From positions 62,001-126,000 of the forward strand of contig NZ_FTNK01000005.1 of the NCBI RefSeq assembly GCF_900156375.1: 64,000 nucleotides of DNA, in the 5' to 3' direction. How positions within the stretch are numbered: position 1 is the first letter of the stretch; every line of letters begins with the position of its first letter. The notes beneath the pieces are model-generated. The model was not told the DNA's origin. It saw only the letters and a list, made by a program, of their open reading frames with translations, and ran no database searches. The DNA is from Paenibacillus macquariensis. Its GTDB lineage: Bacteria > Bacillota > Bacilli > Paenibacillales > Paenibacillaceae. Shown piece after piece: positions 6,956 through 15,570 of the stretch. The translations under genes were made by a program, and so were the position numbers.

Positions 6956-8584
6956 ATGCATATTAAACGGATTGAAATAAAAAATTGGTTGGCTATCAAA
7001 GAATTGATGTTTAGTCCAGGGAAATTCAACAAGGTTTCAGGGGATACAGGAACGGGAAAGACAGGTCTTGTCGAAGCATTAGAAAAGGTGTTTACGAACA
7101 AAAGCCGTAGAACAGAAGTTATTCAGCATGGTGAGGATGAAGCAGAACTGTTCGTTGAATTGGATGATGGTTTGCAAACAACAAGGAAAATCCGTACTGA
7201 GAAAGCCGATTATTTAAAAGTGAAACACGATTCCAAAGCGGTTAGTAGTACGGAATCGTTTCTTAAGAAACTTATCAGTGGCGATATATTCAGACCTATT
7301 GAGTTTGTCCAAAAGAGCGCAAAAGAACAGACAGAAATTATCCTTAATATGCTTGCAATCGAATGGACAGTCGAGGATATAAAAAATTGGTTTGGAGAAA
7401 TGCCCGAAGCTGATTACCAGTTGCATATCCTGCAAATTTTGAAGGAGATCGAGACAGGATACTTCACTGAACGAACTTCTATCAACGGAGAAATCAACCT
7501 ATTGAGAGCCAACATTGAAGGTATTAAACGCGATCTACCACAGAACTATGACGGAGCAGAGTGGAAAGATGTTAATCTGCAAGCATTATATAAAGAGCTA
7601 TCCGATGCGGAGGAATCCAACAAAAAGCTGGATGAAGCAATTAAGCTGATCGATGGATTAAATATCCGTATTGATGACATCAAGCAACGGTCTGCCAATG
7701 CTAAAGAATCTAAGGTGTTGGAATATAGTCGTCAACGCGAAACGTTGAATTCATCTATTAAACGATTGGGCGAAAACATACAGGATGAACAACTAAAAGT
7801 AGATGATGTATCTCGCAGAATTAGTGATGAAGGTATCAGATTGGATACCGAATTAGAACAAGTTATAGAACGCTTAAAACTACAATATCAGGCGAAAAAG
7901 AACATATCAAAAGAATCGATTCAGCAGGAAGGTGAACAGTCAACCTTGTTCATTGCGGAATATAAAGAACAACTTATCGAAAAGAAAGGTAATCTCTCAA
8001 ATATTGAAGAGCATGAAAAGAAGGACCTTGAGAAGATTTCGGATCATGAAGCAAATCTGATTGTCACGGAGAACGAGAAGTCGGGCAATGCTCAGAAAAC
8101 AATCGACGAATCTGTATTAATCGATGTTGAACCGCTTAAAGAAGCCGCTCATCAGGCTGCTGAAATGAAAGAGTATCTTCGAGAATGGGAACGCATGAAT
8201 GAAATCATTAAAGAGAAGTTGTCTCCTAAAGAAGCTAGATCAGCCGAGTTAACAAACAAGATCCAAATGGCTAGGGATCTACCGAAAGAGCTACTTAAAA
8301 CTGCATCCCTGCCAGTAGAAGGATTGTCGGTTGATGAGCAAGGGCGTATCCGCATTAACAACACGTTGATTGATGGCTTATCAGAAGGTGAGTCATGGAA
8401 GTTTGCTTTCAATTTAGCCAAGGAACAAGCCGGAGAGCTAAAGGTGATTTGTATTGATGGATGGCAAAACCTTGGGAGCAAACAACAAGAGATCATTGAG
8501 TCTTCCAAATTAGATGATTACCAGTACTTTGTTTTAGAAACAGTAGATGGGCAAGACTTGAACATTGAAATTATGGAGGGATAA
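6956..8584 (+). CDS. SMC/RecF-type AAA ATPase
   Basis: A 542-residue ATPase with an N-terminal Walker A GDTGTGKTG near residues 29-37, a long central coiled coil (about 190-440) and a C-terminal head containing a signature-like LSEGESWKFAF and a Walker B-like VICIDGW strand. This SbcC/RecF-like layout is common in phages next to recT. It probably helps process or remodel DNA ends for single-strand annealing recombination. It starts with ATG after GGAGG and is followed four bases later by recT. Confidence 0.82.
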   Translation: MHIKRIEIKNWLAIKELMFSPGKFNKVSGDTGTGKTGLVEALEKVFTNKSRRTEVIQHGEDEAELFVELDDGLQTTRKIRTEKADYLKVKHDSKAVSSTESFLKKLISGDIFRPIEFVQKSAKEQTEIILNMLAIEWTVEDIKNWFGEMPEADYQLHILQILKEIETGYFTERTSINGEINLLRANIEGIKRDLPQNYDGAEWKDVNLQALYKELSDAEESNKKLDEAIKLIDGLNIRIDDIKQRSANAKESKVLEYSRQRETLNSSIKRLGENIQDEQLKVDDVSRRISDEGIRLDTELEQVIERLKLQYQAKKNISKESIQQEGEQSTLFIAEYKEQLIEKKGNLSNIEEHEKKDLEKISDHEANLIVTENEKSGNAQKTIDESVLIDVEPLKEAAHQAAEMKEYLREWERMNEIIKEKLSPKEARSAELTNKIQMARDLPKELLKTASLPVEGLSVDEQGRIRINNTLIDGLSEGESWKFAFNLAKEQAGELKVICIDGWQNLGSKQQEIIESSKLDDYQYFVLETVDGQDLNIEIMEG

Positions 8585-8587
8585 ACA

Positions 8588-9337
8588 GTGACTAATGACA
8601 ACGTTATGAAGATTCAAGAGGCCCTGGACAATTTGCTAGAATCCAAAAACGGGGCACTTCCTTCTGGGTTTAATAGGATCAGATTCTTGCAAAACTGCAA
8701 AGAATACTTACGGGGAATTAAAGACATTGACAAGCATAAGGATGAGGACGTAGCGCAATTATTATTCAATGGTGCTGTTCTTGGATTAGATTTTTTGAAT
8801 AATGAATGCCATGTAATTATCGAAGGGAACTCTATCAAATTCCAGACCGACTATAAGGGTGAAAAAAAGCTAACCAAGAAATACAGCGTCCGACCAATTC
8901 TAGACATATATGCAAAAAACGTCAGGGAAGGCGATGAATTCCGAGAAGAAGTAACCGATGGAAGACCAACAGTTTATTTTCTCCCACAGCCATTTAACAA
9001 CAGTAAAATTATTGGAAGTTTTGCGGTAGCCCTGTTTGCAGACGGTGGAATGGTCTATGAGACGATATCTACCGACGAAATTGAATCAATACGTAAACAC
9101 TACGGTAAAAATCCAAACAGTGACAGTTGGGAAAAAAGCCAAGGGGAAATGTACAAAAGGACAGTCCTGAGACGCCTTTGTAAGAATATCGAGATTGAGT
9201 TTGATGCTGAACAAACCTTAGCTTTTGATGCAGGAAGTGAGTTTGAGTTCAATAGAGATCCAAGACCACAACAGCAAAGCCCTCTTAATATTTTAGAAGT
9301 AAGCGAGGTGGCGATAGATGAAACTAACCAAGAGTAA
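8588..9337 (+). CDS. recT: RecT-family single-strand annealing protein
   Basis: A 249-residue protein with the RecT pattern: LQNCKEYLRGI, LLFNGAVLGLDFLNNECHVI, the GEKKLTKKY/SVRPILDIYAKNV region and a C-terminal YKRTVLRRLCKNIEIEFD. RecT coats single-stranded DNA and anneals complementary strands. GTG start three bases after the ATPase stop; the 3' end overlaps the nuclease gene, so the three form a recombination module. Confidence 0.9.
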   Translation: MTNDNVMKIQEALDNLLESKNGALPSGFNRIRFLQNCKEYLRGIKDIDKHKDEDVAQLLFNGAVLGLDFLNNECHVIIEGNSIKFQTDYKGEKKLTKKYSVRPILDIYAKNVREGDEFREEVTDGRPTVYFLPQPFNNSKIIGSFAVALFADGGMVYETISTDEIESIRKHYGKNPNSDSWEKSQGEMYKRTVLRRLCKNIEIEFDAEQTLAFDAGSEFEFNRDPRPQQQSPLNILEVSEVAIDETNQE

Positions 9338-10130
9338 TTACTTTAGCCAAGAAGCCAACCGCCATTATATGTCTGTATCTCAGTTTAAAAGCTTCCTGCC
9401 CTCTTATGGGGGCTGTGAGGCTCAGGCAGTCGCCACGCTTAACGGAACTTATGAACGATCATCTGTCATGGCATTCATGGAAGGGCACTATGTACACGCT
9501 TGGAATGAAGGCACACTTGATGAATTCAAAGCTGATAACCCTGATTTATACAGCAGCAGAGGTGCAACCGCCGGACAGCTTAAATCTAACTTCCAACACT
9601 GCAACACGATGATAGAAGTCTTGGAAAACGATCCTAAAGTCATGATGGCTTTGGCAGGAGAAAAAGAAGTTATCATGACTGCTGAAATGTTCGGTATTCC
9701 ATGGAAGGTGATGCTAGATAGCTATCAGCCCCATATTGGTTTATTCGCAGATTTAAAAGCACTAAAAGAAATGGACGGCAAGTGGTGGAACAAAGATGCT
9801 CAGGCTTATGAAAACTTCCTAGATCACTACGGATACACAATTCAGATGTCTGTATATGCAGAGATTGAAAAGCTCGTGAAAGGTCGGGAGAACTGGCTCT
9901 TACCCCACATGGTTATAGTGACTAAACAGAACCCGCCTGATCATGAAATTATCTACTTTGATTATGACGTTATCCAACAAAGTTTAAATATCGTGAAGAA
10001 CAATATAGAGCGAGTTAAAGCGGTCAAGGCAGGGCTTGTCGAGCCTGTGAGATGTGAGAAATGTGAGTATTGTCGAATTACGAAAAAGATCCACACCATA
10101 AAGCACTTTTCAGAATTGAGTTTGTACTAG
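9318..10130 (+). CDS. RecE-like PD-(D/E)XK exonuclease
   Basis: A 270-residue nuclease of the phage PDDEXK type that accompanies RecT. A metal-binding D-(x)n-DLK motif is visible in MLDSYQPHIGLFADLKALK near residues 138-156, and a Gln-rich QMSVYAE helix follows. One Cys near residue 34 (GGCEAQA) and a C-terminal cluster CEKCEYC suggest a four-Cys iron-sulfur staple as in AddB or Cas4 nucleases; this is inferred. It overlaps recT by 20 bases. Confidence 0.82.
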   Translation: MKLTKSNYFSQEANRHYMSVSQFKSFLPSYGGCEAQAVATLNGTYERSSVMAFMEGHYVHAWNEGTLDEFKADNPDLYSSRGATAGQLKSNFQHCNTMIEVLENDPKVMMALAGEKEVIMTAEMFGIPWKVMLDSYQPHIGLFADLKALKEMDGKWWNKDAQAYENFLDHYGYTIQMSVYAEIEKLVKGRENWLLPHMVIVTKQNPPDHEIIYFDYDVIQQSLNIVKNNIERVKAVKAGLVEPVRCEKCEYCRITKKIHTIKHFSELSLY

Positions 10131-10141
10131 GAGGTGCTAGG

Positions 10142-10540
10142 ATGTACGGATTTAACCCAGTGCCTAAGATAACTCACCGCCGCGCTAAGCCCAAGAGAGG
10201 CCGTCATACAGCCATTACAGATAAGTGTAGCAATGAGGTTAAACGGAGAGCATCAGAGGGCAATCCTGAAGGCTACTTGATCTGTGAGTTCTGTGGGTGT
10301 AGTCGTCCGGCTGTTAGGTTCGAACGTGCGCACCTTATCAATGCCAGTCAGTACGGATCAGGTGGGCAGCCATGGAACATCGCAATTGTATGTGGACCTA
10401 GAACCGAGACGGGTACATGTCATCAATTCTTAGATGATACAGAAGAAGGTCGAGAAATGAAGATGAAAAAACGAGCTGAATTAATACAATATTACACAAT
10501 TGGACCGGGACGTTCGTGGTGGATTTATATAGCAGAATAA
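10142..10540 (+). CDS. HNH-type zinc-binding protein
   Basis: A 132-residue protein with a basic N-terminus, CEFCGCSRP, ERAHLINASQY and CGPRTETGTCHQFLDD. Paired Cys residues around a central AHLIN and a final CHQF are the pattern of HNH nucleases with structural zinc. ATG 10142 is chosen because AGGAGGTG lies eight bases upstream; a longer upstream frame overlaps the nuclease gene and lacks a ribosome site. It may be a nicking or junction nuclease of the replication module. Confidence 0.7.
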   Translation: MYGFNPVPKITHRRAKPKRGRHTAITDKCSNEVKRRASEGNPEGYLICEFCGCSRPAVRFERAHLINASQYGSGGQPWNIAIVCGPRTETGTCHQFLDDTEEGREMKMKKRAELIQYYTIGPGRSWWIYIAE

Positions 10541-10552
10541 GTAGGTGGTGGA

Positions 10553-11479
10553 ATGTCAGATCCATTAATTACGGGCGGGTACGTAATGATCGCCCGTAAA
10601 ATCAGAAAATCTTCTCTATGGCTTTCTTTAAAATCGGCACACCGATTGGTCATGTTGGAGATATTGTTACAAGCTCAATGGCAGGATGTAGAGGTGGTTA
10701 GAAACGGAGAGGTGATACCTCTAAAACGGGGTCAATTGGCTACTTCTTATCAACAATTAATAGATGATATTGGTGATAAAGATATAACTATTAAGATCGT
10801 GAGAACAGCGATAGACAAGATGGAACGAGGTAAATTTTTGGCAAAGGACGAGGCAGTCCAAAAGGCAAAGAAAGGATTGCTTCTAACCGTTGATAAATAT
10901 GGGTTTTATCAGGATGCAGAAAACTACAAGGGCAGTGTAGAAGGCAGTGAAAAAGGCAAAGCAAAGGCAGAGCAAGGGCAGAGTGAGGGCAGAGCGAGGG
11001 CAATAAATAAGAATATTAATAATCTTGAAGAAGGTGAAGAAGGTTTAAAACCTATTGTCGATTCTGACGAATGCGACCTCTCTTTTCAAAAGTTTTGGGA
11101 TGCTTATCCGACAAAGGGAAGTAATAAAAAAATGACTTCACAAAAATGGTCAACCTTTTGGAAAAACAAAAAGATCAACCTTCAAGAAATGCTTGACGGA
11201 GTGAGTAGGTATATATCGTTTCAAAACCATCATGGTTATAGCATTTGTGCAGCTCAGGTATTTCTTAATCAAGAAAGATGGAGAGATGAATGGATCATAG
11301 AGGAGCAACAGCGATCAGCACCCAAAGGATTCAGTAGACCCAATTCAGGCACCAGTGGCAAAGTGAACATTCCTATTGCTCAAAACTCAGGCGGATCACC
11401 GCCAACTGAAGAAGAGTATCAAGAAATGATGCGAATGGCTGCTGAACTACAAGCAAGTAAGGAGGGACAACGTGCCTAA
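10553..11479 (+). CDS. Phage replication initiator / DnaD-like protein
   Basis: A 308-residue protein with an N-terminal winged-helix region (residues 10-120: MIARKIRKSSLWL, KRGQLATSYQQLIDDIG, IVRTAIDKMERG). A low-complexity Gly/Glu/Lys linker (about 128-150) and a C-terminal FWDAYPTKGSNKKMTSQKW domain seen in many phage replication proteins follow. It probably binds the phage origin and recruits the host helicase loader; no DnaC-like loader gene is present beside it. No iterons were evident within the gene. Confidence 0.75.
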   Translation: MSDPLITGGYVMIARKIRKSSLWLSLKSAHRLVMLEILLQAQWQDVEVVRNGEVIPLKRGQLATSYQQLIDDIGDKDITIKIVRTAIDKMERGKFLAKDEAVQKAKKGLLLTVDKYGFYQDAENYKGSVEGSEKGKAKAEQGQSEGRARAINKNINNLEEGEEGLKPIVDSDECDLSFQKFWDAYPTKGSNKKMTSQKWSTFWKNKKINLQEMLDGVSRYISFQNHHGYSICAAQVFLNQERWRDEWIIEEQQRSAPKGFSRPNSGTSGKVNIPIAQNSGGSPPTEEEYQEMMRMAAELQASKEGQRA

Positions 11480-11642
11480 CCCACCAATACCCACACAAAT
11501 CAAACAGGAGATCATCCTAGCCACTCGAAACGATGATATCAAGGATTGGTCGACTAGAGTAATAGAGTCAGCAGAGACACAATACAGAGCTTTAGAAAGG
11601 GAGGGGAAAGCATGGGAACTAGAAAAAGCCATGTTGTACTAG
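11472..11642 (+). CDS. Small hypothetical protein
   Basis: A 56-residue helical, charged product from a GTG start with SD AAGGAGGG. It overlaps the initiator stop by 8 bases and the next gene by 31 bases. Tight packing supports it being real. Confidence 0.55.
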   Translation: MPNPPIPTQIKQEIILATRNDDIKDWSTRVIESAETQYRALEREGKAWELEKAMLY

Positions 11643-11884
11643 AACCACCAAATGCCAAACGTAGGCATAAGTTGCATCTGGCATGTGAGGAAATGGATTT
11701 TACTTGGTGTACTGAAGAGGTTAAGGCCTTTGAGGAAATGTGGCTAGAGGGATTGGCATTCGAAAGCATTGCTAAACAATTAGAGCGAGATCCTGACGAA
11801 GTGTTGATCCTGCTGATCGACCGGGCGAGAAGAAATAAATTTATAGTAAAACGTCAAAACGGATTGTTGGGGTGGATGGCATGA
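11612..11884 (+). CDS. Helix-turn-helix-like phage protein
   Basis: A 90-residue protein with a basic N-terminus (PPNAKRRHKLHL) and a C-terminal helical segment LAFESIAKQLERDPDEVLILLIDRARR that reads like a Myb/sigma region 4-type helix-turn-helix. Similar proteins sit upstream of recU in skin-type prophages. Its ATGA overlaps the recU start. Confidence 0.6.
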   Translation: MGTRKSHVVLEPPNAKRRHKLHLACEEMDFTWCTEEVKAFEEMWLEGLAFESIAKQLERDPDEVLILLIDRARRNKFIVKRQNGLLGWMA

Positions 11885-12384
11885 GTACGCACGCTAACCG
11901 AGGAATGAAATTTGAAGAGCTTATAAATTACTCTAACGATCAATATAAAGCAAAAGGTATAGCGAATATCAAGAAAATATCCACCCCTTGGACAGTGTTG
12001 AGACAAGGAAAAAGGATCACCAGTGCATTCCCGAGCGGCCCTAGCACAGTGGATTTCATGGGTGACTGGCAAGGTAAGTCAATTTGTTTCGAAGCTAAAA
12101 GCACGAAGAATGAAACAAGTTTCCCGTTTTCTAACTTCGAAGAACACCAAATTGAGTTCATAAGAAGTTGGAAAGGTGAATCGTTCGCCCTGATCCACTT
12201 CGAATCATATGAGGAAACATACCTGATTGATCGCCTAAGCCTTCTTAGGATGTGGGACGAGCGAATGTTAGGGGGCAGGAAGAGCATCCCATACAAGTGG
12301 TGTCAGGAGTCCGCTAGATTGATAGGGAAAGGTGCGTATCAGAACCAAGGCGTGCTACTGGATTACTTGCCAGCGATTAGATAG
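11881..12384 (+). CDS. recU: Holliday junction resolvase RecU
   Basis: A 167-residue RecU: NRGMKFEELINYSNDQYKA at the N-terminus, STVDFMGDWQGKSICFEAKST carrying the catalytic D...ExK motif near residues 57-75, and FEEHQIEFIRSW. RecU resolves recombination intermediates. ATG 11881 overlaps the upstream stop (ATGA). It belongs with recT and the RecE-like nuclease. Confidence 0.9.
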   Translation: MSTHANRGMKFEELINYSNDQYKAKGIANIKKISTPWTVLRQGKRITSAFPSGPSTVDFMGDWQGKSICFEAKSTKNETSFPFSNFEEHQIEFIRSWKGESFALIHFESYEETYLIDRLSLLRMWDERMLGGRKSIPYKWCQESARLIGKGAYQNQGVLLDYLPAIR

Positions 12385-12474
12385 GAAAGCAATTAATCCG
12401 CGACCCTTTGCTACCAAAAATAGAACTGGCGTTCTTATTATGGCACATTAAACCAATAAGGGAGAGAAGAACAA

Positions 12475-12624
12475 ATGAGACGGATTGCGTTAAATGAAGA
12501 GCAGTTAGGCGAGGCGATACAACAGTACTTGGAGGAAAAGGGATATTACGTTCACAAGCTAAAGTTGGTTCATAACAATCGAAGTGGTGAGTTTTCAGCG
12601 ATTGCAACAGTCGAAGGAGAATAA
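12475..12624 (+). CDS. Small hypothetical protein
   Basis: A 49-residue product beginning MRRIALNEEQLGEAIQQYL, with SD GGGAGAG. Short proteins of this type occur beside recU in phages. Function unknown. Confidence 0.55.
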   Translation: MRRIALNEEQLGEAIQQYLEEKGYYVHKLKLVHNNRSGEFSAIATVEGE

Positions 12625-12692
12625 GGCTTTGCCGTAGGCCATCGAGACGAACGAATTCATAGGAGGAGAGAAGAATAAAAAATGATTATGAG

Positions 12693-13205
12693 GTGCGTGG
12701 TGATATAACGGCAATATTTCTTAGTCACAATAACGGAACGTTAGAATCTTTAATCAGTACAGACAAGTTGAATAAACTTCTCGAATTTCCAAATACATGG
12801 TATGCATCCTATAGCAGAAAAACAAAATCATATTATGCGTGTGGGAATATCACCATTTCGAACGGAAGCCGTAGGTTAACATCTATCCACAGATGGATAA
12901 TGGAAAATCCAAAGAACATGATAGTTGACCACATCAACCATGACACATTGGACAATACCTCAGATAATCTAAGAAATTTAACAAACGCACAAAACATGCA
13001 GAACCGTAAGGGAGCTGCCAGCAATAGTAGTTCAGGAGTACGCGGAGTGAATTGGCACAAACAGTCGCAAAAATGGAATGTGCAATTGCGAATAGACGGA
13101 AAACGAATGAGTTTTGGTTACTTTGAAGACATCGAAGAAGCTAAGTCCGCAGCTATCCATGCGAGGAATCAACATATGCCGTATGCAACAGATAATATTG
13201 CATAG
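12693..13205 (+). CDS. HNH-AP2 homing endonuclease
   Basis: A 170-residue protein with an HNH nuclease core (IHRWIMENPKNMIVDHINHD, then NLRNLTNAQNMQNRK) and a C-terminal AP2-like DNA-binding domain (SGVRGVNWHKQSQKWNV, then FGYFEDIEEAKSAAIHAR). Such freestanding enzymes spread between phage genomes. The only in-frame start is GTG 12693 with no proper SD. An ATG in another frame at 12682 would join this frame after a one-base shift, so the 5' end may be damaged. Confidence 0.78.
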   Translation: MRGDITAIFLSHNNGTLESLISTDKLNKLLEFPNTWYASYSRKTKSYYACGNITISNGSRRLTSIHRWIMENPKNMIVDHINHDTLDNTSDNLRNLTNAQNMQNRKGAASNSSSGVRGVNWHKQSQKWNVQLRIDGKRMSFGYFEDIEEAKSAAIHARNQHMPYATDNIA

Positions 13206-13250
13206 TACCCCAAGCCGTATAAGGGAATTTGAATTATAAGGAGATAGAGT

Positions 13251-13298
13251 ATGGATAAGTTAACATCCATTTTATCCCATATAGAGAGTAACAGTTAG
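13251..13298 (+). CDS. Possible 15-residue leader peptide before the methyltransferase
   Basis: ATG at 13251 has SD AAGGAGAT and ends at 13298, 18 bases before the methyltransferase ATG. The good ribosome site suggests translation, either as a leader peptide or as the remnant of a small gene. Support is only the SD. Confidence 0.25.
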   Translation: MDKLTSILSHIESNS

Positions 13299-13316
13299 AA
13301 AGGACGGGAGACAGAC

Positions 13317-14480
13317 ATGAACCATTTAAGCCTATTTAGCGGAATTGGCGGAATTGACTTAGCAGCTGAGTGGGCAGGAATCACAACAGTAGCATGTTGC
13401 GAACGTGAACCATTTCCTCAGAAGGTGCTGCGGAAACACTGGCCTAATGTTCCAATATATGACGATGTATGTACGTTAACGAAAGCGAGGTTAGAAGATG
13501 ATGGGATCGACACAAGAACAATTGGAATTATTTCCGCAGGATATCCTTGTCAGCCTTTCAGTGTTGCCGGGAACAGAGATGGCAAAGAAGACGACCGTCA
13601 CCTCTGGCCAGAAGTTGCTCGACTCTTGCGGGAAATCAGGCCCAATTGGTTCCTTGGCGAAAATGTTGCTGGGCACATTACACTGGGGCTCGACGATGTG
13701 CTTACTGAATTGGAAAGTATCGGTTACACAGCGCAAACATTTGTTATTCCGTCTTGTGCCATCGGCGCCCCACATAGAAGGGATCGAGTCTTCATTGTGG
13801 GCTACACCGAACACGATGGATCATATGGGGCAGAGGTCGGAAGAAGCTTTAATCAGACAAGCGACTACGACAAGGAAAGGGAGAACAAAACCGGCGAACC
13901 TGAGAGAACAGGTAGACCCGGAAGTTATGAGGATGTGGCCGACACCCAAGGCAAGCATTCGAGGGGATTGTCCATCAGAACGGGAACGAAATACACCGGA
14001 CTTGAGTGCAGCGGTGAAAATGTGGCCGACACCAAGGGCGAACGATCCAGAGAAACGCGGGAACTTCAATGCAGAAGATCCGAGGAACGGTTTGCCGGGT
14101 GCGGTAAGAATGTGGCCGACTCCACAAGCATCAGACAACAGGGACAGAGGAAATCTCTCCAATCCTTCAATTCAACGCAGAGTGGAAAAGGGAAAACAAG
14201 TGAACCTATCAATGGTTGCGTCGGAAAAGAGTGGTCAATTGAATCCGAACTGGGTAGAATCCTTGATGGGATTTCCACAAGATTGGACAAACATCAATGG
14301 CCTGCCGGATTAGGACAAGAGCAACATGATTGGGAGCCGCCACGAGTAGCGACTGGAGCAAAAGATCGAGTTGGTAGATTGAAGGGTTTAGGAAATGCCG
14401 TGAATCCACATCAAATATATCCAGTCCTAGCAGCCATTAAATCCATAAACTACAGCTTACACCCAGTATTGAATATATAA
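13317..14480 (+). CDS. C5-cytosine DNA methyltransferase
   Basis: A 387-residue Dcm-type enzyme. Motif I FSGIGG is at residues 7-12, the catalytic Cys78 is in GYPCQPFS, motif VI ENV is at 115-117, RRDRVFIVG near 160 is motif VIII-like, and GLGNAVNP near the C-terminus is motif X. The region between (about 170-320) is hydrophilic and contains three imperfect repeats with VADTQG, VADTKG and VADSTS. It probably protects phage DNA from host restriction. A long overlapping +1 frame (13498-14313) covers this region. Confidence 0.88.
   Translation: MNHLSLFSGIGGIDLAAEWAGITTVACCEREPFPQKVLRKHWPNVPIYDDVCTLTKARLEDDGIDTRTIGIISAGYPCQPFSVAGNRDGKEDDRHLWPEVARLLREIRPNWFLGENVAGHITLGLDDVLTELESIGYTAQTFVIPSCAIGAPHRRDRVFIVGYTEHDGSYGAEVGRSFNQTSDYDKERENKTGEPERTGRPGSYEDVADTQGKHSRGLSIRTGTKYTGLECSGENVADTKGERSRETRELQCRRSEERFAGCGKNVADSTSIRQQGQRKSLQSFNSTQSGKGKTSEPINGCVGKEWSIESELGRILDGISTRLDKHQWPAGLGQEQHDWEPPRVATGAKDRVGRLKGLGNAVNPHQIYPVLAAIKSINYSLHPVLNI
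13498..14313 (+). CDS. Overlapping +1 frame with WPTP repeats (possible overprinted gene)
   Basis: This 271-codon frame lies wholly inside the methyltransferase gene. Its product has WATPNTMDH, three MWPTP motifs, SCGKSGPIGSLAKMLLG and a C-terminal LNPNWVESLMGFPQDWT. From memory, similar WPTP...LNPxWVExLMGFPxxWT proteins are often annotated near phage C5 methyltransferases. The start (ATG 13498) lacks a clear SD. It may be overprinted, a relic of a frame switch, or a recurrent annotation artefact. Confidence 0.35.
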   Translation: MMGSTQEQLELFPQDILVSLSVLPGTEMAKKTTVTSGQKLLDSCGKSGPIGSLAKMLLGTLHWGSTMCLLNWKVSVTQRKHLLFRLVPSAPHIEGIESSLWATPNTMDHMGQRSEEALIRQATTTRKGRTKPANLREQVDPEVMRMWPTPKASIRGDCPSERERNTPDLSAAVKMWPTPRANDPEKRGNFNAEDPRNGLPGAVRMWPTPQASDNRDRGNLSNPSIQRRVEKGKQVNLSMVASEKSGQLNPNWVESLMGFPQDWTNINGLPD

Positions 14481-14498
14481 GCAAGGGAGAGATAACGG

Positions 14499-14789
14499 AT
14501 GACAAAATTAATTTTAGATGTACTGAACAGTTTAGAGGTAGTTGAACAAGAGGGTGGAGACAGTGCCTATATCTTAGTTGAAAATACGCCAGAAACCAGA
14601 GCTAAGTTAAACGCTGTAGGAGTGACGGACGAACAGATCATGGCGTTTGGTGATGAGGAAACATTCTGCATTTTATCCTTAGCGTGTCATGAGGGATATG
14701 CAGACGGTTATCAAGATGGGAAGTTAGTCGAGTGGGGCGATATTGAAGATGAAATTATAGTCACTGAGGGGAGAGGTGATAAGTCATGA
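14499..14789 (+). CDS. Hypothetical phage protein
   Basis: A 96-residue acidic protein with ETFCILSLACHEGYADGYQDGK, a pattern seen in hypothetical phage proteins. SD GGGAGAG. It overlaps the next gene by four bases. Confidence 0.6.
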   Translation: MTKLILDVLNSLEVVEQEGGDSAYILVENTPETRAKLNAVGVTDEQIMAFGDEETFCILSLACHEGYADGYQDGKLVEWGDIEDEIIVTEGRGDKS

Positions 14790-15109
14790 CAGAGATACAA
14801 GAACGGTCAGTGGTGTTATCTAACGGATCAGAACTATTGTGGAATGATGAAGAGAGGATTCTATTTGTCCGGTATGGAGAGAAAGGAATGCCTATACTAA
14901 CGTGTCCAGAAGCAGAGATAGATATTGTGCTAGATACATTAGAGAAGGCACAGAGTGAAGTAGAACGCCTTACAGCCGAGAACACCGAGAAGGACGCACT
15001 TATAAAGGAATTGGAACATCAGCGAGATTATTTCAGAGAAGACCGAAATTATCACCAGTTACGGGCAACAAAGCTATCTGGTAAAGGAGATAACCCTAAT
15101 GAGCAATAG
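14786..15109 (+). CDS. Hypothetical coiled-coil phage protein
   Basis: A 107-residue protein. Its N-terminal half is beta-like and its C-terminal half (about 50-95) is a charged heptad-like helix (LEKAQSEVERLTAENTEKD). The start overlaps the previous stop, and the 3' end overlaps the next gene by 11 bases. Confidence 0.6.
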   Translation: MTEIQERSVVLSNGSELLWNDEERILFVRYGEKGMPILTCPEAEIDIVLDTLEKAQSEVERLTAENTEKDALIKELEHQRDYFREDRNYHQLRATKLSGKGDNPNEQ

Positions 15110-15524
15110 CATACACGGTTTCCAGATCGATGATATTGACGGATGTGAATTTGTTAAGAGTAGCAACATTGGAAGTTTGATGATTTCACTTCACCAAGAC
15201 GATGAGAGCTTTTATACAGGTGAAATTCACGTTGTCTATCCAGATGCGTCCCACACAACGATAACCAAGGAAGAAGCCCAAATGCTTATAGACAGCGGAG
15301 AATGGATGGTATTGCTACAGGAAGAACCAATGAAGAAGATTTATAGGACGTATGCAGACACCGAAGTTACGATGCTATCAACTGAGGTGAAATGTCCATA
15401 TTGCGGAAATGAGTGGTTTGAAGAAGATAAAAATGATTGTGGGAATACGTATACCTTACGGTGTGACGATGAATTTGATAACGGTTGTGGTAAGGAATTT
15501 GAAATGCATTTTGATGCTTCATAA
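15099..15524 (+). CDS. Zinc-ribbon phage protein
   Basis: A 141-residue protein with a C-terminal zinc ribbon: CPYCGNEWF near residue 100, then C...C in LRCDDEFDNGCGKEFE. A linker holds TEVTMLSTEVK. It is the last forward gene before a block of reverse-strand cargo genes. Role unknown. Confidence 0.6.
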   Translation: MSNSIHGFQIDDIDGCEFVKSSNIGSLMISLHQDDESFYTGEIHVVYPDASHTTITKEEAQMLIDSGEWMVLLQEEPMKKIYRTYADTEVTMLSTEVKCPYCGNEWFEEDKNDCGNTYTLRCDDEFDNGCGKEFEMHFDAS

Positions 15525-15570
15525 CCATTAAGGCTATATCAGAAAATACGCAGTAGACACAAACTGTGCA

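Noticed and set aside
13206..13316. Group I intron or intein around the homing endonuclease
   Set aside because: Flanking sequence shows no split gene or intron core; it is better read as a freestanding endonuclease.
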